NCBI RefSeq assembly: GCF_003626755.1
Contig: NZ_RBCJ01000001.1
Coordinates: forward strand, 1,240,001-1,304,000
Direction: 5' to 3'
Origin: Ulvibacterium marinum
Lineage (GTDB): Bacteria > Bacteroidota > Bacteroidia > Flavobacteriales > Flavobacteriaceae
Length of the DNA stretch: 64,000 nt
Program-made: the position numbers and the translations under genes
In this document: positions 9,501 through 20,300 of the stretch, piece after piece
Layout of the letters: each line of letters opens with the position of its first letter
Numbering within the stretch: position 1 is the first letter of the stretch
The notes under the pieces: model-generated
What the model saw: the letters and a program-made list of their open reading frames with translations, nothing else
What the model was told of the DNA's origin: nothing
The model's database searches: none

Positions 9501-10262
9501 TTGAAAATTACGTACCCTATTCATTTCCTTCAGTTGTTATTTGGACTTTTTGGTGTATGGTCGCCATGTTTGATTTTTGGCCAAATATCCGAAGAAGACC
9601 CTTCCACATACGCTTGGTTCGATGACATGATAGGGCAAACCAATTCGGGAATATTTGAGGGCGTAGCCTATACCGAAGAGTTTCGAGCCATTAACGATGA
9701 ACATCAATTTTTTAGGGAACCCTATTTTATTTTGGGTTCGGTAGTCTATGATGGTCAACCCTATTTTGAGGTAAATTTGCGCTATGATGTATATAATGAT
9801 CAGTTGTCCATTAAGAATGAAAAATCGAGCAGATTGCCCATCATGGTATTGGATAAGGAAAAAGTAGCGGAATTTCAGATAGGCCAACATCAGTTCAAAC
9901 ATTTAAGTGGAAAAGAAGCTAGAGGGAATATTTCCGGTTTCTTCGAAATCCTAATTGAAAAGGACTCTCTAGGCTTGTTCAAAAAACATCGAAAGAAGCG
10001 ATTCAAGAGGACCGATGAAGAAGTTTTGTACTATGAGTTCAAGGATGGTTACACCTATTATTTAAGACGGGGTCCCGATTTTTACGTCTTTAAAAAGGCC
10101 AACGACCTTAACGGGATTTTTCCAAAGTATAGAAAAGAGGTAAAGGCACTACGCAATCGTTATGCTTCTTTAGGAAAATCGGATACCGATGAATATATGA
10201 AATCCATTTTGTTAGACTTATCAGCTCTTATCTCCAACCAAAGCGATAAGGGAAGTCTATGA
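9501..10262 (+). CDS. Secreted protein of unknown function, first gene of a TonB-receptor operon
   Basis: 253 residues, started at TTG because the hydrophobic signal peptide (residues ~8-28, ending IFGQ) begins right after it and the next Met is far inside. No lipobox Cys at the cleavage point. The body is mixed alpha/beta with a basic patch HRKKRFKR and a C-terminal helical tail. The stop overlaps the start of the STN receptor gene by 4 bp (ATGA), so it is translationally coupled to it; it may be a periplasmic or outer-membrane partner of that receptor. I do not recognise a named family. Confidence 0.7.
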   Translation: MKITYPIHFLQLLFGLFGVWSPCLIFGQISEEDPSTYAWFDDMIGQTNSGIFEGVAYTEEFRAINDEHQFFREPYFILGSVVYDGQPYFEVNLRYDVYNDQLSIKNEKSSRLPIMVLDKEKVAEFQIGQHQFKHLSGKEARGNISGFFEILIEKDSLGLFKKHRKKRFKRTDEEVLYYEFKDGYTYYLRRGPDFYVFKKANDLNGIFPKYRKEVKALRNRYASLGKSDTDEYMKSILLDLSALISNQSDKGSL

Positions 10263-13021
10263 GATCCATAACGACCATAGTGTTATTGCTTTGTTTCACG
10301 TTTTTAATGGGTCAGGAGGAGGAGCGGAAAGTATCCTTGGAAATCCAAAATAAATCAATTACCGAACTATTGTCGGAAATAGAGCAGGAGACAGATTTTC
10401 AATTCTATTATGCGGAACAATGGTTGGATACTACAGCTTTGGACAAGAGCTATAAAAATGAATCTGTTGAAACCATTCTAACCGATCTTTTTCAGAACAC
10501 GCAGATTAATTTCTTTATTACTTGGGACGATCGGGTTATTTTGACTCGCAATAATAGTATCTATGGAAATCTACCAGAAGGGTTCTTTACCAAACCCGAA
10601 CAGGTAGAGACGGAAGAAATACTTCAAGAAAATGTTTCAGCCGGCCCCATTCTCCTAGGAAAACAAAATGATGGACCGGACAAGGTCTTGGAAACCATAC
10701 GCATAGGTAGGGAGCGTAAAACGAATAGACGGGATCAACTTACCCTTTCAGGTTATGTCACCAACACCAGTACAGGGGAACCCATTGCCAACCTTGCTAT
10801 CGTTGTGAGGAAGTTGAATATCGGAGCGGTAACGGATAATACCGGTTTTTATGAAATCAAATTGCCCTCCGGATTGAATGTATTGGAAACCAGTTCCATG
10901 GGCGTTGAGAGTTCCCGCAGAAATGTGATTATTTATGATAACGGTAAGCTTGACTTTAACCTGGAGGAGAATTTTGAACAACTAGACGAGGTAGTTGTGG
11001 CCGCCGATGCCACAAGGAATGTTGAGGATACTTCAACGGGAAATACACGTATCGGTTCGGAAGCCTCAAAAAATATTCCCTTGGTTCTAGGAGAACGGGA
11101 TGTTCTTAAGATCGCTACTACCCTTCCCGGGGTATCCACCGCAGGAGAAGGTTCCGCAGGATTTAATGTAAGGGGAGGTAAGACCGATCAAAATCTTATC
11201 CTCCTAGATAATGCTGTAATTTATAATCCTACGCATTTCTTTGGTTTTTTTCAGGCGTTTAACCCATTTGCCATAAATGATCTTAATATTTACAAGGGAA
11301 GTATTCCAGCCGAGTTTGGAGGTAGGTTGTCATCGGTTTTTGACATTAGTAGCAAGGATGCCAGTAACACCAAATTTAAAGGTGAGGTTTCGGTGGGTCC
11401 GGTGACTTCAAATGCCGTTGTGGAGATTCCCTTGGCCCAGGAAAAGGCCGGACTTATGGTAGGAGCACGTGGCGCTTATTCGGATTGGATTTTGCGTTCC
11501 TTGGACGAAGAGAACCTGAATAACAGTCAGGCTTCCTTTTATGATTTTATAACCAAGTATAATCATAAAATCAATGACAACAACGAGTTAAGGGCAACTG
11601 CATATTATACTAGGGACATCTTTAGTATAACTTCGGATTCCTTGTTCGACTATAGCAATCGTTTGCTTTCCTTGCAGTGGAACCGTAAACTGAGCGAAAA
11701 AAGTTCCGGGACCTTGATGTTAAATAACAGTCAATATAAATTCAATATCGATTTTGATGGCAGCACAAATAGAAACTTTGAGCAAGGGTTTCAAATAGAT
11801 GAGACGGAGCTAAAGCTTCAATTGAAATACCTACTCAAAGAATCCCATACCATTGACTATGGAATTTCCGGAAAATTGTATTCGGTGCTTCCTGGGGAGA
11901 TAGCCCCAAAAGGCTCCAATGATATCATACAGCCGTTGGCCGTTCCCGAAGAAAGAGCGTTGGAGTCCGCCCTTTTTGTATCCGATAACTATAAGGTCAA
12001 TGAAAAATTGCAATTGGATTTAGGACTGCGTTATTCGTTTTATGCCGCATTGGGCCCTTCCACACAACGAATATATCGGGAAGGAGCACCCAGGACCGAT
12101 GCCAATGTAGCCGGCTCCGAAACTTTTGACAACAATGAAATTTTTGAGACCTATGGTGGGCCGGAGGCCCGTATCTCCGCGCGATATCTTTTAAATGATA
12201 GCCTATCCATTAAGGCAAGCTTCAACAACACCTATCAATTTATACATACCCTTTCCAATAATACCACGGTATCTCCCGTGGATACCTGGAAACTTTCGGA
12301 CCGTAATATAGAACCTCAGCAGGCCAACCAGTTTTCATTGGGGATTTACAAGAATATCAAAGAATATGAGCTTAGTTTGGAAGGTTTTTACAAAAGGCAG
12401 AACAATATCATAGACTTCAAGACAGGAGCCCAATTGTTCCTCAATGAGAATATAGAGACCGAAGTATTACAAGGAAAGGGGAAAGCATATGGGGTGGAAT
12501 TATTGATCCGTAAGAACCGGGGAAAACTGAATGGTTGGCTAGGGTACACCTATTCCCGTTCATTTTTTCAGCTGGATAGTGAATTTCCCCAGGAACGCGT
12601 AAACGACGGTGAATTTTTCCCATCGAATTTTGATAAGCCCCATGACCTAAGTCTCGTATTAAATTACAAGCTTACCAGGCGATTCAGTTTTTCCGGTAAT
12701 TTTGTGTACCAAACCGGAAGACCGGTTACGTTTCCTGTCGGGAACTATGAATTTAACGGGAACGAGTTTGTGCTTTATAGTGAACGGAACCAATTCCGGA
12801 TTCCGGATTTCTATCGTTTGGATATTGGTTTCAATATTGAGGGGAACCATAAAATAAAAAAGTTTGCCCATAGTTTCTGGACTATTTCCGTTTACAACGT
12901 TCTAGGAAGGAACAACCCCTATTCGGTTTTTTTTGTTTCGCAGGATGGGGAAATAGAGGCACTACAAAGCTCCATTTTTACCATACCGATACCGTCGATT
13001 ACCTATAATTTTAGATTTTGA
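10259..13021 (+). CDS. TonB-dependent receptor with STN domain
   Basis: 920 residues. After a short signal peptide (ending FLMGQ) come an STN domain (residues ~25-100, KVSLEIQNKSITELLSEI), a carboxypeptidase-regulatory-like Ig fold (~160-245, LSGYVTNTSTGEPIANLAIV), a plug (~255-365, with GEGSAGFNVRGGKTDQNL) and a 22-strand type barrel ending in an aromatic strand (ITYNFRF). It should import a ligand across the outer membrane using TonB energy. STN domains usually signal to FecR-type anti-sigma factors, but no fecI/fecR lies here. It is followed by a DUF4249 lipoprotein and a plug-like protein, a common Bacteroidota set of unknown cargo. Confidence 0.93.
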   Translation: MRSITTIVLLLCFTFLMGQEEERKVSLEIQNKSITELLSEIEQETDFQFYYAEQWLDTTALDKSYKNESVETILTDLFQNTQINFFITWDDRVILTRNNSIYGNLPEGFFTKPEQVETEEILQENVSAGPILLGKQNDGPDKVLETIRIGRERKTNRRDQLTLSGYVTNTSTGEPIANLAIVVRKLNIGAVTDNTGFYEIKLPSGLNVLETSSMGVESSRRNVIIYDNGKLDFNLEENFEQLDEVVVAADATRNVEDTSTGNTRIGSEASKNIPLVLGERDVLKIATTLPGVSTAGEGSAGFNVRGGKTDQNLILLDNAVIYNPTHFFGFFQAFNPFAINDLNIYKGSIPAEFGGRLSSVFDISSKDASNTKFKGEVSVGPVTSNAVVEIPLAQEKAGLMVGARGAYSDWILRSLDEENLNNSQASFYDFITKYNHKINDNNELRATAYYTRDIFSITSDSLFDYSNRLLSLQWNRKLSEKSSGTLMLNNSQYKFNIDFDGSTNRNFEQGFQIDETELKLQLKYLLKESHTIDYGISGKLYSVLPGEIAPKGSNDIIQPLAVPEERALESALFVSDNYKVNEKLQLDLGLRYSFYAALGPSTQRIYREGAPRTDANVAGSETFDNNEIFETYGGPEARISARYLLNDSLSIKASFNNTYQFIHTLSNNTTVSPVDTWKLSDRNIEPQQANQFSLGIYKNIKEYELSLEGFYKRQNNIIDFKTGAQLFLNENIETEVLQGKGKAYGVELLIRKNRGKLNGWLGYTYSRSFFQLDSEFPQERVNDGEFFPSNFDKPHDLSLVLNYKLTRRFSFSGNFVYQTGRPVTFPVGNYEFNGNEFVLYSERNQFRIPDFYRLDIGFNIEGNHKIKKFAHSFWTISVYNVLGRNNPYSVFFVSQDGEIEALQSSIFTIPIPSITYNFRF

Positions 13022-13033
13022 ACCAATACATAT

Positions 13034-14230
13034 ATGTACGCTACGACCATACATAAAAAACAATTTCCCGTACAATGCATCGGTATGGCCCTGTTGTTAT
13101 GGATCTTTGGTTGTACCGAACCTTTTGAGGGCACAGTTGAAGGTTTTGAGGATGTTTTGGTGGTCGATGCGCTAATCACCAATGAAAATAAAAGACAAGA
13201 AATACGGTTGACCCGATCTTTTCGTTTTGATGAAGATGGACCCCAAGCCGAAGAAAATGCCAATGTTACCGTTGAGGATGGAGAAGGAGGGCAATTTGTA
13301 TTTGATGAAGAGGAGCCCGGAATCTATTTATCCAACCCCCCGTTTTCCGCGGAAATGGGCAAGGCCTACAGTCTATCCATAACCACAGAGGATGGTAGGT
13401 CCTATCGCTCGGATACCATACAATTGCCAACGGCCTCTACTACAATAGACGAATTGTATGCGGAACGGACCGCAAATGATCAGGGGGAAGAGGGTATGGG
13501 TATCTTTGTGGATACTTTTGACCCCTCCCGGCAGTCCAATTATTATAGATACGAATATGAGGAAACTTTTAAGATAATAGCACCTCTTTGGGGTCCCAAT
13601 GATGTAGTATTCATTATTCAGCTCTCCACGGGCCCTGTGTTTGAAGTAATTTTACGTGAGCGGGAAGAACGGACCTGTTATGGTACCGATAGGGAAAAGA
13701 CTATTGAGGTAGTCAACACCTTAAACCTTTCCGAGGATAGATTAAGCCGTTACCCAGTAAGGTTTATTAATCGCAACAATTACATCTTGTCGCACCGCTA
13801 TAGTATTTTGGTTAGGCAATATGTGCAGACCCCGGAAGCATTTGACTATTATGAAGCCCTTAAGGGGTTGTCACAATCTCCCAATAGTGTTTTTACCGAG
13901 GATCAACCAGGGTTCCTACCAGGGAATATCTTTTCGGTGGATAATGAGGATGAGAATATTGCTGGGTTTTTTGAAGTTGCCGCAATAGACGAAAAACGGA
14001 TATTCTTCAGTTATGAAGACTTTTTTCCGGGGGAGGAGTTGCCTCCTTATATTCAAGAATGTATCGGTTCCCCAGCTTTTGGAGAGGACCTCAAAGGAAT
14101 ATTGGACCGGGGTAACAGTGTGCTATATAAATTTGACCCAAGTCAAGGCGGTTACTTAATGACCCCAAGTGCATGTGGGGATTGTACCGCTTTAGGCAGC
14201 AATAAGGTGCCGGATTTTTGGATAGAATAA
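13034..14230 (+). CDS. DUF4249-type outer-membrane lipoprotein
   Basis: 398 residues with a lipoprotein signal (GMALLLWIFGC) and the DUF4249 opening EGFEDVLVVDALITNENKRQEIRLTRSF, where an Ig-like domain begins. A later part has several Cys (IQECIGS, PSACGDCTALG) that could form disulfides. Such proteins are encoded directly after STN TonB receptors and are thought to be their surface partners, but their ligand is unknown. 12 bp separate it from the receptor gene and 10 bp from the next gene, so it is the third member of one operon. Confidence 0.85.
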   Translation: MYATTIHKKQFPVQCIGMALLLWIFGCTEPFEGTVEGFEDVLVVDALITNENKRQEIRLTRSFRFDEDGPQAEENANVTVEDGEGGQFVFDEEEPGIYLSNPPFSAEMGKAYSLSITTEDGRSYRSDTIQLPTASTTIDELYAERTANDQGEEGMGIFVDTFDPSRQSNYYRYEYEETFKIIAPLWGPNDVVFIIQLSTGPVFEVILREREERTCYGTDREKTIEVVNTLNLSEDRLSRYPVRFINRNNYILSHRYSILVRQYVQTPEAFDYYEALKGLSQSPNSVFTEDQPGFLPGNIFSVDNEDENIAGFFEVAAIDEKRIFFSYEDFFPGEELPPYIQECIGSPAFGEDLKGILDRGNSVLYKFDPSQGGYLMTPSACGDCTALGSNKVPDFWIE

Positions 14231-14240
14231 TTTTTGTTCC

Positions 14241-16046
14241 ATGAGACGTTTGTTATGTTTTGTATTGATAGGGTTCATTACCCCTGCCATAGGGCTGGGC
14301 CAGGTTGCCCTAAAGACAAATGATCAGATAAATGGTTATAAGGCCGTACCCCAAGAAGGTATCTTTGTCCATGCAAATTCTTCCCTGTTCTTAACGGGTG
14401 AATATCTCTACTACAAGGTATATTGTTTGGAGCGTGGAGGCGGGGATTTAAGCAAGCTAAGCAAAATTGCTTATGTAGAATTAATCGATACTGGAGGCAA
14501 AGCCGTTTTTAAGCATAAAATTTTATTGGAAAATGGGGTTAGTCATGGCGATTTCTTTGTGCCTACCGATATCGTTTCAGGAGGCTATAAACTAGTAGCC
14601 TATACGAGTTGGATGCGAAATCAGGACCAATCCGAATTTTACCAAAGCGATATCACGATTATAAATCCCTATTTGGCCAACCAAGGCCGGTTACAAAAAG
14701 TAGTTCTTTCTAAAATTGATTCCCTGGGAAAACCAAAAAAAAAGGATGACGAAAAAAAATCCACTGTAACCGGGACCATTTCCAAAGAAGGTGGACCTAT
14801 GGACCTAACTTTAAAAAGGACAAGATTTAAAAAACGCGAAAAAGTATCCCTTTTCTTTCAAGATAAGGATAACAGTGAAATCTTGGAAGGCAACTATTCC
14901 ATTTCGGTTAGAAAAAAGGATGGAATTCCAGCACCAGCACAATTAGGAATGCTAGATTTTTTTGAAAAGAATGATGCTTCCAATATAAAGCCTTCGGTCG
15001 CAATTGGCGATACCGTTTATCTCCCCGAACTTCGCGGAGAACTTTTTTCTGGTAAGATCATTGCACTTCAAGGGAACAGATCGGTGCAGAATTTAAAGGT
15101 TGCGCTATGCATTCCAGGGGAGGACTACTTTTTTGAAGTGGTGGAGACGGACGAATTGGGAAATTTTCATCTAAATATAGACGGTTACTATTCTGGGGAG
15201 AAGGCTGTTGTACAGGTTTTGTCCGTTAATGCGGAAGGATATGAGGTTCAGTTAGGGGAGCAGAAACCTTTGGACCATTCCAAATTGTTTTTTGAGGGGA
15301 TAAGGATAGATTCATCAATGCGAGAGAAGATCCTACAACGGAGCATCCATAATCAAATCGAAAATTCCTATTTTCAATTTCGACCAGATTCTATCTTGTC
15401 CAATCCACTAAGACAGTTTTCGGATAACAAAGAAAAAGAGGTGTATCTGCTGGATGATTACGTACGTTTTAAAACGGTACGTGAAACCATTGTGGAAATT
15501 ATTAAGGATGTTTCCCATAAAAGGGTGGATAAGGACAATGAAGCCATACGTATAAAAGGGTTCGATTACACCCAAGTTACGGATTTACCTCCGTTAATCC
15601 TAATGGATGGCTGCCTAATACAAGATAATAATGCTCTTCTGGAGTTCGATGCCCGTACCATTGAAGCCATGACCGTATTAAGGCATAGACTTGTTTTTGG
15701 ACCCGAAGTATTTCAGGGTGCCCTGATTATAAGGACTAAGGTAGGTGATGGTTATGAACAGTTTCAAAAAAATGGTGCAATTTCGATGGAAGGGATTACG
15801 AAGCCTCAACCGAATAAGAAATACTTTGTACAACAATACGACGGAATAAATCCCGTGGATTCCAAATACCGTCTGCCAGATGATCGCTTACAATTGCTTT
15901 GGATTCCAAAATTCAGTTTGAGGGATGGACAGACCCAATTGGATTTTTTTACCTCTGATGTGTCCGGGGAGTTTGAAATCCATTTGGAAGGACTTACTTA
16001 TGATAGCAGGCCGGTTTCCATTCGAAAATCAATTTATGTGGATTGA
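14241..16046 (+). CDS. Secreted protein with MG2-like domain and a TonB-plug-like segment, no barrel
   Basis: 601 residues with an N-terminal signal peptide (ending AIGLGQ). Residues ~20-140 resemble the macroglobulin MG2 fold (LTGEYLYYKVYC ... VSGGYKLVAYTSWMRN). Around residues 440-500 the pattern LPPLILMDGCLIQDNN ... TIEAMTVLRHRLVFGPEVFQGALIIRTK resembles the last strands of a TonB receptor plug, yet no transmembrane barrel follows. Similar barrel-less proteins accompany DUF4249/TonB receptors in Bacteroidota; the role is unknown. Last gene of the operon; it converges with the next gene with only 3 bp between stops. Confidence 0.7.
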   Translation: MRRLLCFVLIGFITPAIGLGQVALKTNDQINGYKAVPQEGIFVHANSSLFLTGEYLYYKVYCLERGGGDLSKLSKIAYVELIDTGGKAVFKHKILLENGVSHGDFFVPTDIVSGGYKLVAYTSWMRNQDQSEFYQSDITIINPYLANQGRLQKVVLSKIDSLGKPKKKDDEKKSTVTGTISKEGGPMDLTLKRTRFKKREKVSLFFQDKDNSEILEGNYSISVRKKDGIPAPAQLGMLDFFEKNDASNIKPSVAIGDTVYLPELRGELFSGKIIALQGNRSVQNLKVALCIPGEDYFFEVVETDELGNFHLNIDGYYSGEKAVVQVLSVNAEGYEVQLGEQKPLDHSKLFFEGIRIDSSMREKILQRSIHNQIENSYFQFRPDSILSNPLRQFSDNKEKEVYLLDDYVRFKTVRETIVEIIKDVSHKRVDKDNEAIRIKGFDYTQVTDLPPLILMDGCLIQDNNALLEFDARTIEAMTVLRHRLVFGPEVFQGALIIRTKVGDGYEQFQKNGAISMEGITKPQPNKKYFVQQYDGINPVDSKYRLPDDRLQLLWIPKFSLRDGQTQLDFFTSDVSGEFEIHLEGLTYDSRPVSIRKSIYVD

Positions 16047-16049
16047 AAT

Positions 16050-17297
16050 TTATTGCAAACCTCTTGTCCAACCATTGGCCCAATCTGGTTTTAGGGCTTC
16101 GTTGCCAGCACCTGTAGCTATATTTTCCTGATAAAATCCGGGATTGGTACCTGTGTAATTGGTCGGAACAAAATCAGTTGCCGGATTATCAAATTGGATG
16201 GAATCGATTTGTAGATTACCTAGGTCTATCTGATTTGAAGCCGCCGGTCCTTCAACATTGATTCCTAATTGCATGCCTGTTGTATGTACATTGGTGAGCA
16301 CATAACTCCCCCCTAACTCCGAATAATTCAACCCTTCTTCAAAGTTAGGCCCCACCATACTGATATTACGTATGGTATCGGTAACGATGGGATTGGGACT
16401 TTCTACAAGCTCATTGCTGCTAATTCGGATTCCGGCCTCGGAAACACCGGACAAGTACCAGGAATTTCCATTCCCGCTCCAATCGTTAGTCACGGCTATA
16501 CCATTCGCCCCAGCATTGGTAACCACAAGTCTTTCTGCATCTGCATTACCCCCAATGAACCGGATTCCGTTTCCCAGACTTTCATAGGTTTGCACATTGG
16601 TAACATTTGTAAATGCACCCACTCCATAAAAGGCAATACCATCAAAGTTTTGCTGATTTTCGGTTATGGCTCCAGCATATTCAATTCGTAGATAGTTAAG
16701 GAATCCCGATGAATCCTCTAGCTCGGAACCCCCATAGAAAATATCAATAATATCGGATCTACCTACTTCACCGGTATCTATGGGAGCTTGACCACAAATG
16801 ATAACACCTCCCCAATCGCCGGGCATCGGGTTTTCAGCTCCAGAGGTGATGACCGCTGGATTTTCCGGTTGCCCAAACACGAATAATTGACCGCCCTGTG
16901 CCACGGCAATGTAGGCACCTACATTGGGATCGGCCTTAATTACTGTTCCAGCGGGTATCGATAAGGCTCCTTTGTCCCTAATAAGCAATGGACCCACAAG
17001 ACGATACTCTATTGAGGGATCTAATTGTAATACATCAACTAGTTCCCCATTTTGTGATCTTCCCTTAACTTCCCCTCCCAGGATACCTATGGAGGAAAGG
17101 GGGCAAAATCCAGGACAGACCCCTCCACAATCCACAGTGATTTCATCCCCATTGAGGATACCATCAAAACAGGTGAGGACTGCTTCATTATCATCTACAG
17201 GGTCATCGTCTGAACATGAAATGATTAGAAAAAAAAATACTCCTACAAAAACACTTTTTGGGAGAGAGGATCCTATGTATATTTTAACAGGGAACAA
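16050..17297 (-). CDS. Surface lipoprotein with right-handed beta-helix
   Basis: 415 residues. A lipoprotein signal ends IISCSDDD; the acidic residues right after the Cys resemble the surface-export signal of flavobacterial lipoproteins. A short Cys-rich stretch follows (CFDGILNGDEITVDCGGVC), common in flavobacterial cell-surface proteins. The rest has repeated strand units (NYLRIEYAGA, GNGIRFIGGNADAERLVVTNA) of a right-handed parallel beta-helix. Ligand unknown. It lies 95 bp after the third FG-GAP gene in the same orientation and could share its transcript. Catalytic residues of pectate lyases are not evident. Confidence 0.72.
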   Translation of the reverse strand: MFPVKIYIGSSLPKSVFVGVFFFLIISCSDDDPVDDNEAVLTCFDGILNGDEITVDCGGVCPGFCPLSSIGILGGEVKGRSQNGELVDVLQLDPSIEYRLVGPLLIRDKGALSIPAGTVIKADPNVGAYIAVAQGGQLFVFGQPENPAVITSGAENPMPGDWGGVIICGQAPIDTGEVGRSDIIDIFYGGSELEDSSGFLNYLRIEYAGAITENQQNFDGIAFYGVGAFTNVTNVQTYESLGNGIRFIGGNADAERLVVTNAGANGIAVTNDWSGNGNSWYLSGVSEAGIRISSNELVESPNPIVTDTIRNISMVGPNFEEGLNYSELGGSYVLTNVHTTGMQLGINVEGPAASNQIDLGNLQIDSIQFDNPATDFVPTNYTGTNPGFYQENIATGAGNEALKPDWANGWTRGLQ

Positions 17298-17392
17298 GGG
17301 TATCGGTTTTTACAATTCCTATGAATAAAAGATACCACTTTTCCCATTAAACGCATACCTATTTTTAATTGAAATATTTAAAATTTATAGGT

Positions 17393-20300
17393 CTAGGGCA
17401 CTGTTAGATTAAAAGTATACGATGGGCCATCATTTGAGACCACTAAAAATGTATCCTTACCAATTTTTAGTATCTCCCTGGCATTTATAGTAGGAGGCAA
17501 GGGTAAATAATCCGTAAAGTTGAATATACCATCTTCCCCGTAAGTGAGTATCCCTCCTGAATTTGAACTGCTTTGACCTAGTTCCGTGGTATAGTCCAGA
17601 TAGTTGCCCACAAATACTATTCTCTGGTTTCCACCTTGGTCGGCATCTACAAGAAAATCCTCAATGCTACTCATTTGAGCCTCCTTAGGCAGGGATATCC
17701 CTTGGAATGTACTATCCTGTTGGATAAAGGCCATGGATTCAAGCTCATATATGGTTTTGGTTTCTAGGATATCCTTTTCTTTCCATCCGGTCAAATCCGT
17801 AATGGTACTTATTTTTGAAAATTCCTCATAACCTAAAAATCGCTTCTTTAGGGAGGGGAGTTGCTGGGCCAATCGGTCTTTGGAGGCAAAGGGAACGTAG
17901 TCTCCAAAGAAATCATAAAAAATAATGGGATCTGGTTGGGTATTTTTGTCAAAATCGTCGACATACAATTTTAAAGGGCGCTCCTGTGAGGCCTTGAATT
18001 TCATATTCAGGCCAGCATTACCTCCTAAAATGTCATTTTTGCCATCCCCATTCAGATCCGTCACCCAAACTGTATTCCACATACCGTGGGTCTTGTCCAG
18101 GCCATAGGCTTTGGTCTTATCCACAAACTTGGAATCCCCTTGGTTTATAAGAATGGTGATGGGCATCCAGTCCCCAACAAGCACCAAGTCCAAAAGTTCG
18201 TCATTATTGATGTTGGCCCATTGACTATCCGTTATCATACCCATACTGGACTGTGCCACCACTCGAAAGCTACCTTTGCCATTGTTCTCCAAGATGTAGC
18301 TAGTAGGGGATAGGCCATATCCACCAGGAATGGAACGGTTACCGATAAAGAGGTCCGTAAACCCATCCCCGTTGAAATCCCCTGAAGATACGCTGCCCCC
18401 ATTGGTCCTGATCAAATCGATTTTGAGTCGGCTAAATGTACCTTTCCCATCGTTAATGTAGATACGGTCTTCCAGATACGGATCGCCTTCTACTTTTTCG
18501 TTCCCTCCACTCATCACGTAAAGATCTAAATCACCATCATTATCCAAATCAAAAGCACTGGCGTCTACATCTTCATATTCAATGTCCTTGATAAATTCAC
18601 TTTTTTTATCCTTTAAGAAAGTCCCATTCCTTTGCTGTATAAAAAGCGAAGGAGATTGATATTTTGAAGATCCCACAAAAATATCGTCCCGTCCATCGCC
18701 ATTGAAATCCGCTTTGAGCAAGCAGGGCCCTTCAGAAGATAGTTTTTCCGGGATCAATATCTCACGTTCATAATCCAGATAGTTGTTCTCAATATGTACA
18801 TATGGAAAAGTGGGAACCTCGCTATTTGGTTCATCCTTAGAGCTGTCATTTTCCGAAGGAGTTCTCGTGGCATTTCTTTCTATGGCGTGGTGTTGGTTAA
18901 TGACCAGGTCCATTTCTATTTGTTCCATTCCGTCCAACCACTGAATCTTAACGGAATCAATTTTTTCTGTAGGCCCCAGCCCAAAATGCACTCTATGCGA
19001 AGAGGAGGACTGGAATCCTTTGGTGGCTGCAAGTTCTCTATAGAATGTCTTGCCATTGGCATAGAGGTACAGTTTTGAACCAGTAGGGTTTTTGTATGTT
19101 TCATCTCCCCTTAATTCAAATGAGATGAAATTATTATTGGCTTGATTCGAGCTTCGATTTTCAAGTACAAAGGCCTTTTGATTGATATTATTGACGACAA
19201 TATCCAGATCACCGTCATTATCCAGATCACTATATGCCGCCCCGTTGGAATACGAAGGTTGAAGTCCGGATGCATTGGTAAGCCTCTCAAATTCCAAGGT
19301 CCCTTTATTGTGAAAAAGTACATTGGGGATATCAATGGTAGGCATTTGGTCAATCAACTTTTTCTCAATTTCATTTTGCTTGGTCTGGTCATATTTTGCA
19401 AAATCCACATTGCTCAGATAATTGATGTAGTTGAGGTCATTGGGACGTTTATAAATGCCATTGGTTACATAAATGTCCAGAAGGCCATCATTATCAAAAT
19501 CCTGGATCAATGGGGACCAACTCCAATCTGTGGCGTAGGTTTCTGTCATCAAAGCTATGTCTGAGAAAGATTGGTTATCCCTGTTTAGCTGAAGTGTATT
19601 TCTCGCATATTGGGTACCGAAACCAAAATTCTTTTTGATTTGGCTTACTTTATCGGAATCTTCCCCTCCGGATTTCAAGAAAACTTCATGATCAAAAGGC
19701 ATCATGTCCAAGGTGAAAATATCAGGAAGTAGATCATTGTTTATGTCGGCTATATCCACGCCCATTGTAAATCGGGCGGTGTGGTTTAGGTATGCATCCC
19801 TTGATTCCTTAAAAGTTCTATTTCCCTGGTTGATATAAAGATAATCGTCCTCATGAAAGTCGTTGCCTATATAAATGTCAATAAAACCGTCTTTGTTAAT
19901 ATCGGCGGTAGTAATGGCCAATCCATATCCTAAGGCACTGCTGTAGATACCAGATTCATTGGTAACATCAATGAAATTTGCATTGCCTTCATTCAAGGTA
20001 TTTTCGAAGAATCGATCGCCGGCAAGTGAATCCTTTTGTTGTCGAATGCTTATGTTGCCATAACTTCTGGGGGTGTGGATGGAATGGTTCATCAGGTACA
20101 TATCCATGTCACCATCGTTATCGTAATCAAAAAAAGAAGCTTGAGTGGAAAACCCCGAAAAATCCAGACCATATTGAGACGAGGACTCCGTAAAGGAATT
20201 ATTGCCATTATTGATATAGAGCAAATTATGGGCTTTAAGACTTTTATAATTCCCGACTTTAGAAACATAAATATCTAGAAATCCATCATTATTAATATCT

